Positions 50,352 through 60,190 are shown, counted from the first letter of the stretch. The stretch: DNA of 64,000 nucleotides from Microbispora catharanthi (GCF_006334915.2 NZ_VDMA02000011.1:124001-188000); one strand, 5' to 3'. Program-made: numbers and translations. The notes: generated by a model not told the origin, from the sequence alone.

Positions 50352-51187
50352 ACGCCGATCGCACCTTCCGCCAGCCGGGACGGTGGGCCGTGCTCGCGGC
50401 ACTGGTCGTGCTCGCGGTCGTGATGCTCTTCCCCTTCGTCATCGTCACGCTCAACGCGTTCAAGTCCCCGGCCGAATACTCCTCGGGCGGCCCGCTGAGC
50501 CTGCCCCACGGGCTCTACCTCGACGGCATCGTCGCCTTCTGGGATCGCGTCGACTTCGGCCTGAAGCTCTGGAACAGCCTCCTGATCAGCGGCGTCGTCG
50601 CCGTCGCCGCGGTGGTGCTGTCGGTGCTCAACGCGTACGCGCTGGGCATCGGCAGGGTGCGCGGCCGGCTGTGGATCCTCGTGCTGTTCCTGGTCGCCAA
50701 CACGCTGCCGCAGGAGGCGCTCGTCTACCCGCTCTACTACCTGTCGAAGGAGGTGGGGCTGTACGACTCGAAGCTCGCCGTCATCCTGATCTTCACGGTG
50801 ATCCAGGCGGCCTTCGGGACCTACCTGCTCTCGTCGGTGCTCGGGCAGTTCCCCCGGGGGATCCTTGAGGCGGCCGAGATCGACGGCGCGAGCAGGCGGC
50901 GGATGCTGTGGGGAATCGTCGTGCCCATCAGCCGCCCGACCCTCTCGGTGCTGCTCATCTTCTTCTTCATCTGGACGTGGAACGAGTTCTTCCTGCCGAT
51001 GGTGTTCCTCATCTCCAACGACAACCAGACCGTGCCGGTCGCCCTGGGCGTCCTGCAGGGAGAGAAGATGATGGACGCCACCATGTCCAGCGCGTCCGCG
51101 CTGCTCGGCATCATCCCCGCCGTGGCCTTCTTCCTGATCTTCCAGCGCACGCTGACCCGTGGCATCACGGTCGGCGCCATCAAGTAA
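50348..51187 (+). CDS. carbohydrate ABC transporter permease (MalG-like)
   Basis: 279-residue permease, six TM segments, EAA loop LEAAEIDGASRRRMLWGIVVP, C-terminus RTLTRGITVGAIK. GTG 50348 overlaps the first permease stop (GTGA), so the two subunits are translationally coupled. As in the galactan operon, no ATPase is encoded here. Confidence 0.95.
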   Translation: MNADRTFRQPGRWAVLAALVVLAVVMLFPFVIVTLNAFKSPAEYSSGGPLSLPHGLYLDGIVAFWDRVDFGLKLWNSLLISGVVAVAAVVLSVLNAYALGIGRVRGRLWILVLFLVANTLPQEALVYPLYYLSKEVGLYDSKLAVILIFTVIQAAFGTYLLSSVLGQFPRGILEAAEIDGASRRRMLWGIVVPISRPTLSVLLIFFFIWTWNEFFLPMVFLISNDNQTVPVALGVLQGEKMMDATMSSASALLGIIPAVAFFLIFQRTLTRGITVGAIK

Positions 51188-51228
51188 CACCCCCCAAGTA
51201 ACGCGTCACTACCTGACCTGGAGGCGCA

Positions 51229-54159
51229 ATGTCCCATCGCCGTTCGGCGATGCTGTCCGCGTCGGCCGCCCTGGCTCTGGCACTGAGCCTGGGCGTCGGC
51301 CCCGCGAGGGCGGCCGACGACTATCCGTTCCGCGACCCGTCGCTGCCTCTCGCCCAGCGCATCGACGACCTTCTCGGCCGGCTCACGCCGGACGAGAAGG
51401 TGGCGATGCTGCACCAGTACGCCCCCGCGATCGACCGTCTCGGCATCAAGATGTTCAAGACCGGCACCGAGGCGCTGCACGGCGTCGCCTGGTCGACCGA
51501 CTACACGAACAACGGCGCCGTGGTCACCGCCAAGGGCACCGTCTTCCCCCAGGCGGTCGGCCTGGCCAGCACCTGGGACACGGGCCTGATCAAGCGGGTC
51601 GGCTCCGCCGTCGGCGACGAGGCCCGCGGCTTCCACGCAGACAACCCCACCGTGTGGGGGCTCAACCTCTGGGCGCCCGTGGTCAACCTGCTGCGCGACC
51701 CCCGCTGGGGGCGCAACGAGGAGGGCTACTCGGAGGACCCGACGCTGACCGGCGCCATCTCCACGGCGTACGGCTCGGGCCTGGAGGGCGACGACCCCGA
51801 CCACCTCAAGGCGGCGCCGACGCTGAAGCACTACCTGGCCAACAACAACGAGGCCGGCCGCGACGTCACCTCCTCGGAGCTGCCGCCGCGGGTCAAGCAC
51901 GAGTACGACGAGGCGGCCTTCAAACCGGCGATCGAGGCCGACGCGGCCACCGGCGTGATGGCGTCGTACAACCTCGTCAACGGCCGGCCCAACACCGTCA
52001 GCCCCGACCTGAACGACGTGGTCCGCTCCTGGACGAAGCGGACGCTGTTCAACGTCACCGACGCCTGGGCGCCGAACAACCTGGTGCAGACCGAGAAGTA
52101 CTACGCCACCCAGCCCGAGGCCGACGCCGCGCTGATCAAGGCGGGCCTCGACAGCATGACCGTCGACGACACCAACGGCGCCCCGACGGTCGCGGCCGTC
52201 AAGGAGGCGCTGGCGAAGGGGCTGCTCACCCAGGCGGACGTGGACGACGCCGTCCGGCACCAGCTCAGCATCCGCTTCCGGCTCGGCGAGTTCGACCCCG
52301 ACGGCGGGCCGTACGCGAAGATCACCAAGGACGTGGTCAACAGCCCGGCGAACCAGAAGCTGAACCGCGAGACCGCGGCCAAGGCGATGGTGCTGCTGAA
52401 GAACTCCGGCGGCGCGCTGCCGCTGAAGCCCGGTAAGAAGGTCGCCGTCGTCGGCCCGCTGGCCGACGTGCTCTACACCGACTGGTATTCGGGCAGCCTG
52501 CCCTACAAGGTGACCCCACTCGACGGGATCAAGGAGCGGGCCGCGTCGGTGGCCTCCTCCGAGGGCGCCGACCGGATCGCGCTGAAGGACGTCGCGACCG
52601 GGAAGTACATCACCGCCCCCGCGGCCGGAGGCGACCTCACCGAGAGCGACACCTCGGCCGGCGCCACCTCGACGTTCGACGCGTTCGACTGGGGCCAGGG
52701 CGTGCTGACCCTGCGCAGCGTGGCCAACGGCAAGTACGTCAGCCGGGCCAACTGGGCGACGCTGGCGAACACCGCCGACCAGCCGTCCGGCTGGTTCGTC
52801 CAGGAGCAGTTCAAGCTCGAGCAGCAGTCCGACGGCACCTACCTGCTGCGGTACGCCGGCTACGAGACGAGCGAGAGCTGGTTCGGGCCGAACGCCTACG
52901 TCAAGGCGGCGGCCGACGGCACGCTGAGCCTGACCACCGCCGACCAGGCCACGCACTACGCCAGGGAGGTCGTCTCCCGCGGCGTCGACGACGCGGTCGC
53001 CAAGGCCAAGGCCGCCGACGTGGCGGTCGTCGTGGTCGGCAGCATGCCGTTCATCAACGGCCGCGAGGCCCACGACCGCACCGACATGAACCTCGCCGAG
53101 GGCCAGGAGGCGCTGGTCAAGGCCGTGAAGGCGGCCAACCCGAACACGGTGGTGGTGCTGGAGAACAGCTACCCGACCACGATCAACTGGGAGCAGGACA
53201 ACGTCCCCGCCATCCTGTGGACCACCCACGCGGGCGCCGAGACCGGGCACGCCCTCGCCGACGTGCTGTACGGCGACGTCAACCCGGCCGGGCGGCTCAC
53301 CCAGACGTGGTACCGGTCGGCTGCCGAGCTGCCGGACATCCTCGACTACGACATCGTCAAGAAGGACCGGACGTACCTGTACTACCAGGGCAAGCCGCTC
53401 TACCCGTTCGGGTACGGCCTGTCGTACACGTCGTTCTCCTACCAGGGGCTGAAGGCGGTGCAGAAGGGCGACGCGTACGAGGTCTCGGTCAAGGTGACCA
53501 ACACCGGCTCCCGGGCCGGCGACGAGGTCGTGCAGCTCTACACCCACCAGCAGCGCTCGCGGGTGAAGCAGCCGGTCAAGCAGCTTCGCGCGTTCCAGCG
53601 GGTGACGCTGGCGCCGGGGCAGACCAAGACGGTCGCCTTCAGCGTCAAGAAGAGCGACCTGGCGCTGTGGGACGTCACACGGAACAAGTGGACCGTCGAG
53701 AACGCGACCCACGACGTGCTCGTGGGGTCGTCCTCGGCGAACATCCGCCAGCGGGCGACGATCAACGTCAAGGGTGAGAACATCCCGCACCGCGACCTGT
53801 CGACGACCACCCGTGCGGTCGACTTCGACGACTACTCGGGCATCCACCTGGTCGACGAGACCAAGGTGCGCGGCGACGCGGTGGCGGGCGCGAACGGCGG
53901 CTGGATCGCGTTCAAGGACGTCCAGCTCCGCAAGCCCGGCACGGTGACGGCCGGGGTGGCCTCCACGGGCGGCGGGACCATCGAGGTGCGTCTCGGCTCG
54001 CCGACCGGCGCGAAGGCGGCCGCGATCCCGGTCGCCGCGACCGGCGGGATCTACAACTGGGCCACCGCGACCGCTTCCGTGTCCGGCGCGAACGGCGTGA
54101 AGGACGTCTACCTGGTCTTCACCGGCGACGTCCGGATCAAGGACCTCGCCCTGAGCTGA
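51229..54159 (+). CDS. secreted multidomain GH3 glycoside hydrolase
   Basis: 976 residues: signal peptide (about 1-29, ending ARAADD), GH3 N-terminal barrel with nucleophile Asp278 in NVTDAWA, and the C-terminal GH3 alpha/beta domain (from about residue 370), which is interrupted by a ~140-residue beta-trefoil/fascin-like insertion (about 442-580, with repeated GKYI/GKYV and NGKYVSR units). An FnIII-like domain (YEVSVKVTNTGSRAGDEV, about 750-850) and a CBM6-like C-terminus (about 860-976) follow. Beta-glucosidase or beta-xylosidase; the operon context (alpha-xylosidase and importer) fits cleavage of side-chain-decorated glucans. ATG 51229 with GGAGG 5 bases upstream. The EEGYSEDP segment is shared with the GH3 at the window end. 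Confidence 0.94.
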   Translation: MSHRRSAMLSASAALALALSLGVGPARAADDYPFRDPSLPLAQRIDDLLGRLTPDEKVAMLHQYAPAIDRLGIKMFKTGTEALHGVAWSTDYTNNGAVVTAKGTVFPQAVGLASTWDTGLIKRVGSAVGDEARGFHADNPTVWGLNLWAPVVNLLRDPRWGRNEEGYSEDPTLTGAISTAYGSGLEGDDPDHLKAAPTLKHYLANNNEAGRDVTSSELPPRVKHEYDEAAFKPAIEADAATGVMASYNLVNGRPNTVSPDLNDVVRSWTKRTLFNVTDAWAPNNLVQTEKYYATQPEADAALIKAGLDSMTVDDTNGAPTVAAVKEALAKGLLTQADVDDAVRHQLSIRFRLGEFDPDGGPYAKITKDVVNSPANQKLNRETAAKAMVLLKNSGGALPLKPGKKVAVVGPLADVLYTDWYSGSLPYKVTPLDGIKERAASVASSEGADRIALKDVATGKYITAPAAGGDLTESDTSAGATSTFDAFDWGQGVLTLRSVANGKYVSRANWATLANTADQPSGWFVQEQFKLEQQSDGTYLLRYAGYETSESWFGPNAYVKAAADGTLSLTTADQATHYAREVVSRGVDDAVAKAKAADVAVVVVGSMPFINGREAHDRTDMNLAEGQEALVKAVKAANPNTVVVLENSYPTTINWEQDNVPAILWTTHAGAETGHALADVLYGDVNPAGRLTQTWYRSAAELPDILDYDIVKKDRTYLYYQGKPLYPFGYGLSYTSFSYQGLKAVQKGDAYEVSVKVTNTGSRAGDEVVQLYTHQQRSRVKQPVKQLRAFQRVTLAPGQTKTVAFSVKKSDLALWDVTRNKWTVENATHDVLVGSSSANIRQRATINVKGENIPHRDLSTTTRAVDFDDYSGIHLVDETKVRGDAVAGANGGWIAFKDVQLRKPGTVTAGVASTGGGTIEVRLGSPTGAKAAAIPVAATGGIYNWATATASVSGANGVKDVYLVFTGDVRIKDLALS

Positions 54160-54180
54160 GGCTCCCCGAACGGGAACAAC

Positions 54181-54210
54181 GGACGCCCCGCGCATCTGCG
54201 CGGGGCGTCC
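54181..54210 (+). terminator. terminator of the GH31-ABC-GH3 operon
   Basis: GGACGCCCCGCGC / GCGCGGGGCGTCC, 13-bp perfect stem, ATCT loop, between convergent genes. Confidence 0.88.
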
Positions 54211-54222
54211 GCGCGCGGGCGG

Positions 54223-54549
54223 TCAGCCGGGCGCCAGCACGTCCGTCGCCTTGTGGTCCTCGTCCACCCCCTGGATGAGCACGGCATCGCCGGAGGAGTT
54301 GCGCGTGCGCAGCGGCAGGATCTCCTGATAGGCGGGCGACCGGTACCAGGCCCTGGCCCTGTCGAGGTCGGGGAACTCGATGACGATGAGGGTGTGCGTC
54401 CAGGCGCCCTCCAGCACCTCGGGCTCGCCGCCGTGGATGATGAAACGGCCGCCGAACGGCTCCAGCGTGGCGTCGATCCGCCGCAGGTATTCCACGATGT
54501 CCGCTCCCACGTTGACGTCGCGGAGCTGGGCGATGGCGTAGGCGGTCAT
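54223..54549 (-). CDS. DUF1330 family protein
   Basis: 108-residue ferredoxin-like alpha-beta-barrel (DUF1330, dimeric ABM type). TAYAIAQLRDVNVGADIVEYLRRIDATL, the conserved GGRFIIHGGEPEVLEG and the WYRSPAYQEILPLRTRNSSG segment fit the family well. Function unknown; relatives are sometimes stress-induced. Start ATG 54549. Confidence 0.9.
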   Translation of the reverse strand: MTAYAIAQLRDVNVGADIVEYLRRIDATLEPFGGRFIIHGGEPEVLEGAWTHTLIVIEFPDLDRARAWYRSPAYQEILPLRTRNSSGDAVLIQGVDEDHKATDVLAPG

Positions 54550-54850
54550 GGTCTCTCCAGGGTCGAATGCGGTGCGCCGGTGTGGGTGGGTCCTCCTCTT
54601 GGCTCAAGCATGCCGCCGACGGGTCACGGAGACGATGACGCGTGAGGTAATCGCCGGACGGCCGCGCGTTCACCACGCCATGCCCGCTCCCCCCCAGCCG
54701 TGGAAGATCCGCGCCGTGACCGCGGACGCCGCGGATCAGGGGAGCACCGGCGCCGCGACCGCGAACACGGCCGCCGCGGTGAGCCCGGGTGGTGAGGCTG
54801 GTTCCGCCTGCGGCGGGCGTATCGATCACGCTTTCGCTATTCTCCCCGAT
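54550..54850 (+). other. region between DUF1330 and kinase genes
   Basis: About 300 bases, in frame with the downstream kinase but without recognisable protein similarity and with biased Ala/Pro/Thr codons, so probably not coding. A TATTCT hexamer (54838-54843) lies 7 bases before the kinase ATG, consistent with a -10 and a leaderless transcript; the -35 is poor. Confidence 0.45.
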
Positions 54851-56365
54851 ATGGCCGAATCGCTGAGGGGGACGCTGGCCTCGCGATACCACCTGCTGCG
54901 CCCGCTGGGCTCCGGTGGCATGGGCACGGTGTGGCTGGCCAGAGACTCCGTGCTCGACCGCGAGGTCGCGATCAAGGAACTCCGCCTCCCGGACGGCCTC
55001 GGCGAGCGCGAGCGGGCCGAACTGGTCGCCAGGGTCATGCGCGAGGCGGAGGTCACCGCGCGCGTCCGGCATCCCGGGATCGTCGCCCTCCACGACGTGC
55101 TCCTCCAGGACGGCAGGCCGTGGATCGTCATGGAACTGCTGCACGGCCACGATCTCGCCCGGCAGATCGCCGCGTACGGGCCGCTGCCGTACCGGCAGGT
55201 GGCGGACCTCGGCGCCCGCCTGCTCGACGCGCTGTCGGCCACGCACGCCGGGGGTGTGCAGCACCGGGACGTGAAGCCGGGCAACGTCTTCCTCTCCGCG
55301 GACGGCCGGGTGCTCCTCACCGACTTCGGCATCGCCCGCCAGGCCGACCAGGCGTCGATCACCGAGGCCGGCCTGATGGTCGGCTCACCGGGCTTCATCG
55401 CGCCGGAACGGCTCGCGGGCGATCCCGGCGGTCCGGCCGCCGACCTGTGGTCGCTCGCCGCCACCCTCTACACGGCCGTCGAGGGCGCCGCCCCCTACCA
55501 GGGCTCGCGTTCGGAGGTGATCCGGGCGACCCTCACCCAGGCTCCCCGTCCGCCGGTGCTCGCGGGTCCGCTCGGCCCGGTGCTGACGTGGATGATGGCG
55601 CGCGACCCGGCCGCCCGCCCCGACGCGGCCACCACGCTCACGCTGCTGCGGCAGGTGGCCGACGGCGGCATTCCTGACCTTGATCCCCGGCACGGGCTGC
55701 GGATCGAGTCGCCGAAGCGGCGTCCCCGGTGGTGGTACGCGGCCGGGGCCGCCGCCGTGGTGGGCGTCGCGGTCGCCGTGGCGGCGGTCGTGTTCTCCGT
55801 CAGGGCGGGCGAGCCACCCCCTGATCCCGTACACCGGGTCTCGCCCACCTTCGACAGCGCCGTGGACCTGTGCCGGGCGCTGCCGGCCGAGGAGGTGCGG
55901 CGGATCGTGGGCGCGTCGGCGCAGGGCCGGCCGGGGAAGTCGAGCTGCCAGTGGACCGTGAAGGGCAGCGGCGTCGAGCTGAGCGCCGAGACCGACTCCG
56001 ACACCCCCGAGCCGTGGGGGCTCGACACGGCCTCGGCGACCACGCTCATGGAAGGGCTGCGCAGGCAGTACGGGTCGGGGCCGAGCGACGCGAGCTGGCT
56101 CTGGTACGAGATCGGCCTCGACCGGAGGACCCAGGCCATCGAGACGGCCGGACGGGAGACGCCGGATGTGGCCGACGAGGCGTTCGCCGTCGACCTCACC
56201 ACGCCGGAGGGCCGGGCACAGGCCGCCTATGTGTACTTCAGGCTCGGCGACCTCGTCGTCCGGCTCCAGTACGCCGATCTCGACGTGAGCTCGCCGGCCG
56301 TCCTGCGGGACCGGGCGATCGCGGCGGCGGCGTCGGCGGCCGAGGGCCTGAGGGGGCTGGCCTAG
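54851..56365 (+). CDS. membrane Ser/Thr protein kinase (PASTA-less), kinase 1
   Basis: 504-residue transmembrane kinase. Kinase domain about 11-275: Gly loop LGSGGMGTVW, Lys in VAIKEL, HRD loop as QHRDVKPGN, DFGIAR, APERL; all catalytic residues present. After a Pro-rich juxtamembrane stretch comes one TM helix (AAGAAAVVGVAVAVAAVVFSV, about 302-322) and an extracytoplasmic domain with Cys pair (VDLCRALPAEEVRRIVGAS ... SSCQW) and VADEAFAVD. ATG 54851 begins the domain at once (MAESLRGTLASRYHLL); no ribosome binding site, probably leaderless. Its GTG neighbour starts 2 bases after its stop. The outside domain presumably binds a signal and controls autophosphorylation. Confidence 0.93.
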   Translation: MAESLRGTLASRYHLLRPLGSGGMGTVWLARDSVLDREVAIKELRLPDGLGERERAELVARVMREAEVTARVRHPGIVALHDVLLQDGRPWIVMELLHGHDLARQIAAYGPLPYRQVADLGARLLDALSATHAGGVQHRDVKPGNVFLSADGRVLLTDFGIARQADQASITEAGLMVGSPGFIAPERLAGDPGGPAADLWSLAATLYTAVEGAAPYQGSRSEVIRATLTQAPRPPVLAGPLGPVLTWMMARDPAARPDAATTLTLLRQVADGGIPDLDPRHGLRIESPKRRPRWWYAAGAAAVVGVAVAVAAVVFSVRAGEPPPDPVHRVSPTFDSAVDLCRALPAEEVRRIVGASAQGRPGKSSCQWTVKGSGVELSAETDSDTPEPWGLDTASATTLMEGLRRQYGSGPSDASWLWYEIGLDRRTQAIETAGRETPDVADEAFAVDLTTPEGRAQAAYVYFRLGDLVVRLQYADLDVSSPAVLRDRAIAAAASAAEGLRGLA

Positions 56366-56367
56366 CC

Positions 56368-57747
56368 GTGGACCTGCTCGCCGGACGGTACCGCCTCGCC
56401 GAACCGCTCGGCGAGGGCGGCGGCGGCACGGTCTGGCGCGCCCACGACGAGCTGCTGCGCCGGGAGGTGGCGATCAAGCAGCTGCGCGTCCCGCCCGACC
56501 TGGACGACCGGCAGCGCGCCGACTTCCTCGGCAGAGCCGTCGACGAGGCCCGGGCGGCCGGACGGCTCACCCACCCGTCCATCGTGACGGTCCACGACGT
56601 CGTCGGGCACGCCGGGCAGCCGTGGATCGTCATGGACCTGGTGCCGGGCCGCTCCCTCGACAAGATCATCCGGGAGGACGGGCCGCTCGCCTCCGAGCGC
56701 GTGGCCGAGATCGGGCTGGCCGTGCTCGACGCGCTGGAGGCGGCCCACGCCCGGGGTATCCTGCATCGCGACGTCAAACCGGCCAACGTCCTCATCGGGC
56801 CGGACGGCCGCGCCCTGCTCACCGACTTCGGGATCGCCGCGCCGCTGGGCGGCGCCGGGCACTCCTGGCAGAGCTCGGCGGGCTCGCCCAACTACATGGC
56901 CCCCGAACGGTTTCGCGACGAGCCGGACGGCCCGCCCTCCGACCTGTGGTCCCTCGGGGCCACGCTCTACACCGCCGTCGAGGGGGAGCCGCCCTTCCAC
57001 CGGAGCATGACCGCCGCGCTCGTCGCCGCCGTCCTGCTCCACGAGCCCCGGCCGATGACCCGGGCCTCGCGGGTGCTCGCGTGGATCGTGCTCGCCCTGC
57101 TCGACAAGGATCCGGCGCGGCGTCCGCCGCCCGACGTCGTACGGCAGGCACTGCGGGCCGCCGCCGCGCCGCCCGCCCCCGCCCCCGCGGACCGGCGCGC
57201 CGGCATGTGGCGCTTCGTCGCCGTGGCGGCCCTGGTGGTCGTGGTCGGCCTCGCGGCGGGCCTGGGCGCCTGGCTTCTCGTGTCCGGGAAACAGGGCGGC
57301 TCAGGGCGGTTCGCCGCCGTCCCCGACGCCTGCCGCAGCCTGACCAAGGCGCAGATCCATGACCTTCTCGGTGCCACGCCGCGCGGGGAACCCGCCGCCG
57401 AGGGGCGCTGCGAGTGGAAGGAGCACACCACCGGCCACGACGGGACGATCACGGTCGCCTACCGGTTGCCGGCCGAGGGGGAGGGGGAGGCGGCGGCCTC
57501 CCGCGACCTCGCGGCGGAGCGGGCCGCGCGGGGCGCCGTCGCGCGCGACCGGCCCGGGATCGCCGACGAGGCCTTCACCTGTGACTCCTCCGACCCCGCC
57601 GGGACCACCGGGGCCACGGTCTGGTTCCGCCTCAGCAATCTCATCGTCGAGGTCGCCTACCGGCGCGCCGGTGACCCCTCGGTCACCCCGGCCGACCGGC
57701 GCACGGCCGAGCGCGCCGCCGAACTCGTCGGCATCGGGCTCGGGTGA
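56368..57747 (+). CDS. membrane Ser/Thr protein kinase (PASTA-less), kinase 2
   Basis: 459 residues. Kinase domain about 7-265: [37 protein letters not shown]; then TM helix ([22 protein letters not shown], about 288-309) and an outside domain with [18 protein letters not shown], Cys-Glu-Trp (GRCEWKE) and IADEAFTCD, similar to kinase 1. GTG 56368 is 2 bases after the kinase 1 stop, so they are coupled. The activation-loop Gly-Ala change ([11 protein letters not shown]) retains candidate phospho-Ser sites. It is followed 29 bases later by the Pro-rich membrane protein. Confidence 0.92.
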   Translation: MDLLAGRYRLAEPLGEGGGGTVWRAHDELLRREVAIKQLRVPPDLDDRQRADFLGRAVDEARAAGRLTHPSIVTVHDVVGHAGQPWIVMDLVPGRSLDKIIREDGPLASERVAEIGLAVLDALEAAHARGILHRDVKPANVLIGPDGRALLTDFGIAAPLGGAGHSWQSSAGSPNYMAPERFRDEPDGPPSDLWSLGATLYTAVEGEPPFHRSMTAALVAAVLLHEPRPMTRASRVLAWIVLALLDKDPARRPPPDVVRQALRAAAAPPAPAPADRRAGMWRFVAVAALVVVVGLAAGLGAWLLVSGKQGGSGRFAAVPDACRSLTKAQIHDLLGATPRGEPAAEGRCEWKEHTTGHDGTITVAYRLPAEGEGEAAASRDLAAERAARGAVARDRPGIADEAFTCDSSDPAGTTGATVWFRLSNLIVEVAYRRAGDPSVTPADRRTAERAAELVGIGLG

Positions 57748-57776
57748 CCTCCCGCTCTGCATCTGTAGGAGACCCC

Positions 57777-59849
57777 ATGACCAGCGGTGACGACGCCCCC
57801 GTCGAGCCCGTCGAGCCCGGCGGGACGCCTCCCCCGGACGACCGCCCCCGGCAGGGCATGCCGCCGTACCCGCCGCAGGGCCACCCCCTCCCGGGAGTTC
57901 CGCCCTACCCGCCCCCGTACGGCCCGCCGCCCGGTCCCCAGCCCGGCCCGCAGCCGGGCGTGTATCCCGGCGGTCCCCAGCCGGGCCCGTACTCCGGTCC
58001 CCAGCCCGGCCCACAGCCGCAGCCGGGCGCGTATCCCGCCGGTCCTCAGCCGCAGCCGGGCGCGTACCCGGCCTCCCAGCCGGGTCCGTACCCTGGTCCC
58101 CAGCCCGGGTCGCAGCCGCAGCCGGGCGCGTATCCCGCAGGTCCTCAGCCGCAGCCGGGCGCGTACCCGGCCTCCCAGCCGGGTCCGTACCCTGGTCCCC
58201 AGCCCGGGTCGCAGCCGCAGCCGGGCGCGTACCCCGCCCCGGGCGTCTACCCCGGCTCCTCGCCCGGGCCGCAGCCGCAGCCCGGCGTCTATCCGGGTGC
58301 CGCGCCCGGTGGCGTCCCGCAGCCTGGGGGATATCCCGGGCCGCCGCAGTCGCCTCAGTCGAATCCCTATCCTTATCCGTCGCAGGCAGGGCAGGGCGGC
58401 CCGCCGCCTGGGCAGCAGGGACAGGGCTGGCAGGCGGCGACGCCTCCTCCACCCGAACTGTGGCAGATGCCGACCCAGCCCTCCGTCCCGGCGCGGCGGG
58501 GGTGGGTGCTGCCGGTGGTGGCGGTCGTCGCTGTGCTGGTGGTGGCCGGGGGAACGTTCGCGTTCATGACGGTGCGCCAGACGGGAACGTCCAGTAAGGC
58601 GAGTCCGGCGGCGACGGCGGCGACGGCGGCCAAGAAGTCGGCGTCGGCCGCGCCGGTGGCGGCGACCGCCGACGTGTGCTCGATGCTCGACCCGGACGAG
58701 GCCGAGCGTCTCGTGCCGCGGGCCGAGATCGACTCCTCGACCGACGACAACCGCGGCGACACCCTCGTGAGCTACGTCCGGTGGCAGTGCCGCTGGGCCA
58801 ACCGGAACATCTCGTACAAGGACGTCACCCGCAGCCGCGAGATCACGGTCAACGTGTCCAAGTACGAGGCGCTCGGAACGACCACGGCCGTGGAGGCGGC
58901 GAAGATCCAGTACAAGGGTGAGCTCAGCCAGTACAAGTACGGCGCGACCCACTCGGACGAGGAGCACTACTACTCGCCGGCCCAGGAGTACCAGGGCATC
59001 GGAGACACGGCGGCCGCGCAGTACCAATGGACGCGCGAGGGGAAGCAGTACTGGTACTCCTTCGGCCAGGGAGTCGGCCGGGTGGGCGACGTGGTCTTCC
59101 AGGTGAAGTACGAGGCGAGCCAGAAGAAGAAGGAGGCCGACCTCCTGTCGACGGAGAGCACGCAGTCGATCACCGAGGAGAACGCCCTGCGGGAGGTGAA
59201 GGGCCTGCTCGGGCAGCTCGCGAAGTCGGTGACCGCCTGGCGGGCCGGGCAGCCGCTGCCGTATCACGCGCGTCCCAAGCCGAGCCCGTCGCCGTCGCCC
59301 TCGCCCACCCGGATCCCCCTGCCCCGGGCCTGCGTGAGCCTCAAGACGCTGGCAGCCACCCTGGTGCCGGAGACCGAGGGCGCGGCGGTGCGGAGCAAGG
59401 AGGGCAACTCGAACGTCACCCAGTGCCAGTGGTGGAACGACAAGCTGCCGCTCGGCGGTGGCAAGGTCCGGTGGCGCAACCTGCGCATCGCCGTCCACAC
59501 CTTCTGGGACGCGGAATCCGCCCGTTACTACCTCATCGACCAGCGCTCGAAGACCAAGTTCACGGCGAGCAGCGAGATCGGCGGCATCCGGTGGGGCAAG
59601 GTCGAGAAGCTGACCGGCTTCGGGCAGGAGGCGTTCGGCCAGGCGATCCGGCAGCGCACCGACACGGCCCAGGGCAACCGGTACGAGATCTACGCGCTGG
59701 ACGGCAAGAACGTCATATGGGTGCTGCTGTCCGGCAGCGACCGCCCGGAGAACACGCCGATCAACGCGTCCGACTCCGTGCTCATGGACCCGAAGGAGGC
59801 GGCCACCGGGGCCAAGTCCGTGGCCAAGTCCCTGCTCGGCGCCCTGTGA
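57777..59849 (+). CDS. Pro/Gln/Gly/Tyr-rich membrane protein with two copies of the kinase-type outside domain
   Basis: 690 residues. N-terminal 235 residues are disordered P-Q-G-Y repeats encoded partly by a 99-bp tandem DNA repeat (58032-58229); TM helix about 240-262 ([21 protein letters not shown]); then two extracytoplasmic modules, the first opening [17 protein letters not shown] with VRWQCRW, the second [16 protein letters not shown] with TQCQWW. These have the same Cys ... Cys-x-W layout as the outside domains of the two kinases just upstream. ATG 57777 with AGGAG 7 bases upstream. Likely a non-kinase partner or substrate in the same signalling unit; the Ser/Thr-poor tail makes the tail itself a poor phosphoacceptor. 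Confidence 0.85.
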   Translation: MTSGDDAPVEPVEPGGTPPPDDRPRQGMPPYPPQGHPLPGVPPYPPPYGPPPGPQPGPQPGVYPGGPQPGPYSGPQPGPQPQPGAYPAGPQPQPGAYPASQPGPYPGPQPGSQPQPGAYPAGPQPQPGAYPASQPGPYPGPQPGSQPQPGAYPAPGVYPGSSPGPQPQPGVYPGAAPGGVPQPGGYPGPPQSPQSNPYPYPSQAGQGGPPPGQQGQGWQAATPPPPELWQMPTQPSVPARRGWVLPVVAVVAVLVVAGGTFAFMTVRQTGTSSKASPAATAATAAKKSASAAPVAATADVCSMLDPDEAERLVPRAEIDSSTDDNRGDTLVSYVRWQCRWANRNISYKDVTRSREITVNVSKYEALGTTTAVEAAKIQYKGELSQYKYGATHSDEEHYYSPAQEYQGIGDTAAAQYQWTREGKQYWYSFGQGVGRVGDVVFQVKYEASQKKKEADLLSTESTQSITEENALREVKGLLGQLAKSVTAWRAGQPLPYHARPKPSPSPSPSPTRIPLPRACVSLKTLAATLVPETEGAAVRSKEGNSNVTQCQWWNDKLPLGGGKVRWRNLRIAVHTFWDAESARYYLIDQRSKTKFTASSEIGGIRWGKVEKLTGFGQEAFGQAIRQRTDTAQGNRYEIYALDGKNVIWVLLSGSDRPENTPINASDSVLMDPKEAATGAKSVAKSLLGAL
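58032..58229 (+). repeat. 99-bp tandem repeat, two units
   Basis: Units 58032-58130 and 58131-58229 differ by one base and each encodes 33 residues ([20 protein letters not shown] and 13 more). In-frame length variation is expected between strains. Confidence 0.9.
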
Positions 59850-59878
59850 GCCGGTGTTCGTGCAGGTTTGCGCGGGTA

Positions 59879-59912
59879 TTTCCCCCCTCGACGGCGAGTC
59901 GACGGGGGGAAA
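59879..59912 (+). promoter_or_regulatory. hairpin sequestering the ribosome binding site of the small Cys-rich protein gene
   Basis: TTTCCCCCCTCGAC / GTCGACGGGGGGAAA (one bulged base), loop GGCGA. The 3' arm contains the GGGGGGA ribosome binding site and ends 2-3 bases before ATG 59915. It might be a terminator for the upstream gene, a translational control element, or both. Confidence 0.6.
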
Positions 59913-59914
59913 CC

Positions 59915-60169
59915 ATGGCTACCTGTGAGGTCTGCGGCAACGATTACGACATGGCCTTCGAGGTGCACACCCAGGGGGCGGTGCACGTCTTCGACAGCTT
60001 CGAGTGCGCTATCAGCCGGATGGCGCCCGTGTGCGAGCACTGCGGGTGTCGCATCGTGGGCCACGGCTCAGAGTTCGACGGCCGCTGGTTCTGCTGCGCG
60101 CACTGCGCCCGGGAATCCGGTGCGACCAGGATTGTCGACAGAGAGGTCACGGGCGCCGTCGCCCGCTAG
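59915..60169 (+). CDS. small Cys-rich zinc-ribbon/metallothionein-like protein
   Basis: 84 residues with nine Cys and several His: CEVCGNDYDM, FECAIS, CEHCGCRIVGHG and FCCAHCARESG. The CEHCGCRI...FCCAHCA part resembles prokaryotic metallothionein-like ribbons, so zinc binding is likely; a separate N-terminal CxxC adds a second site. Function unknown. ATG 59915; its ribosome binding site lies inside a stable hairpin. Confidence 0.82.
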   Translation: MATCEVCGNDYDMAFEVHTQGAVHVFDSFECAISRMAPVCEHCGCRIVGHGSEFDGRWFCCAHCARESGATRIVDREVTGAVAR

Positions 60170-60190
60170 AGCGGGTCACCTTGACGGTCG

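Noticed and set aside
54548-54850. N-terminal extension of kinase 1
   Set aside because: Low-complexity residues with no homology; the kinase domain starts right after ATG 54851.
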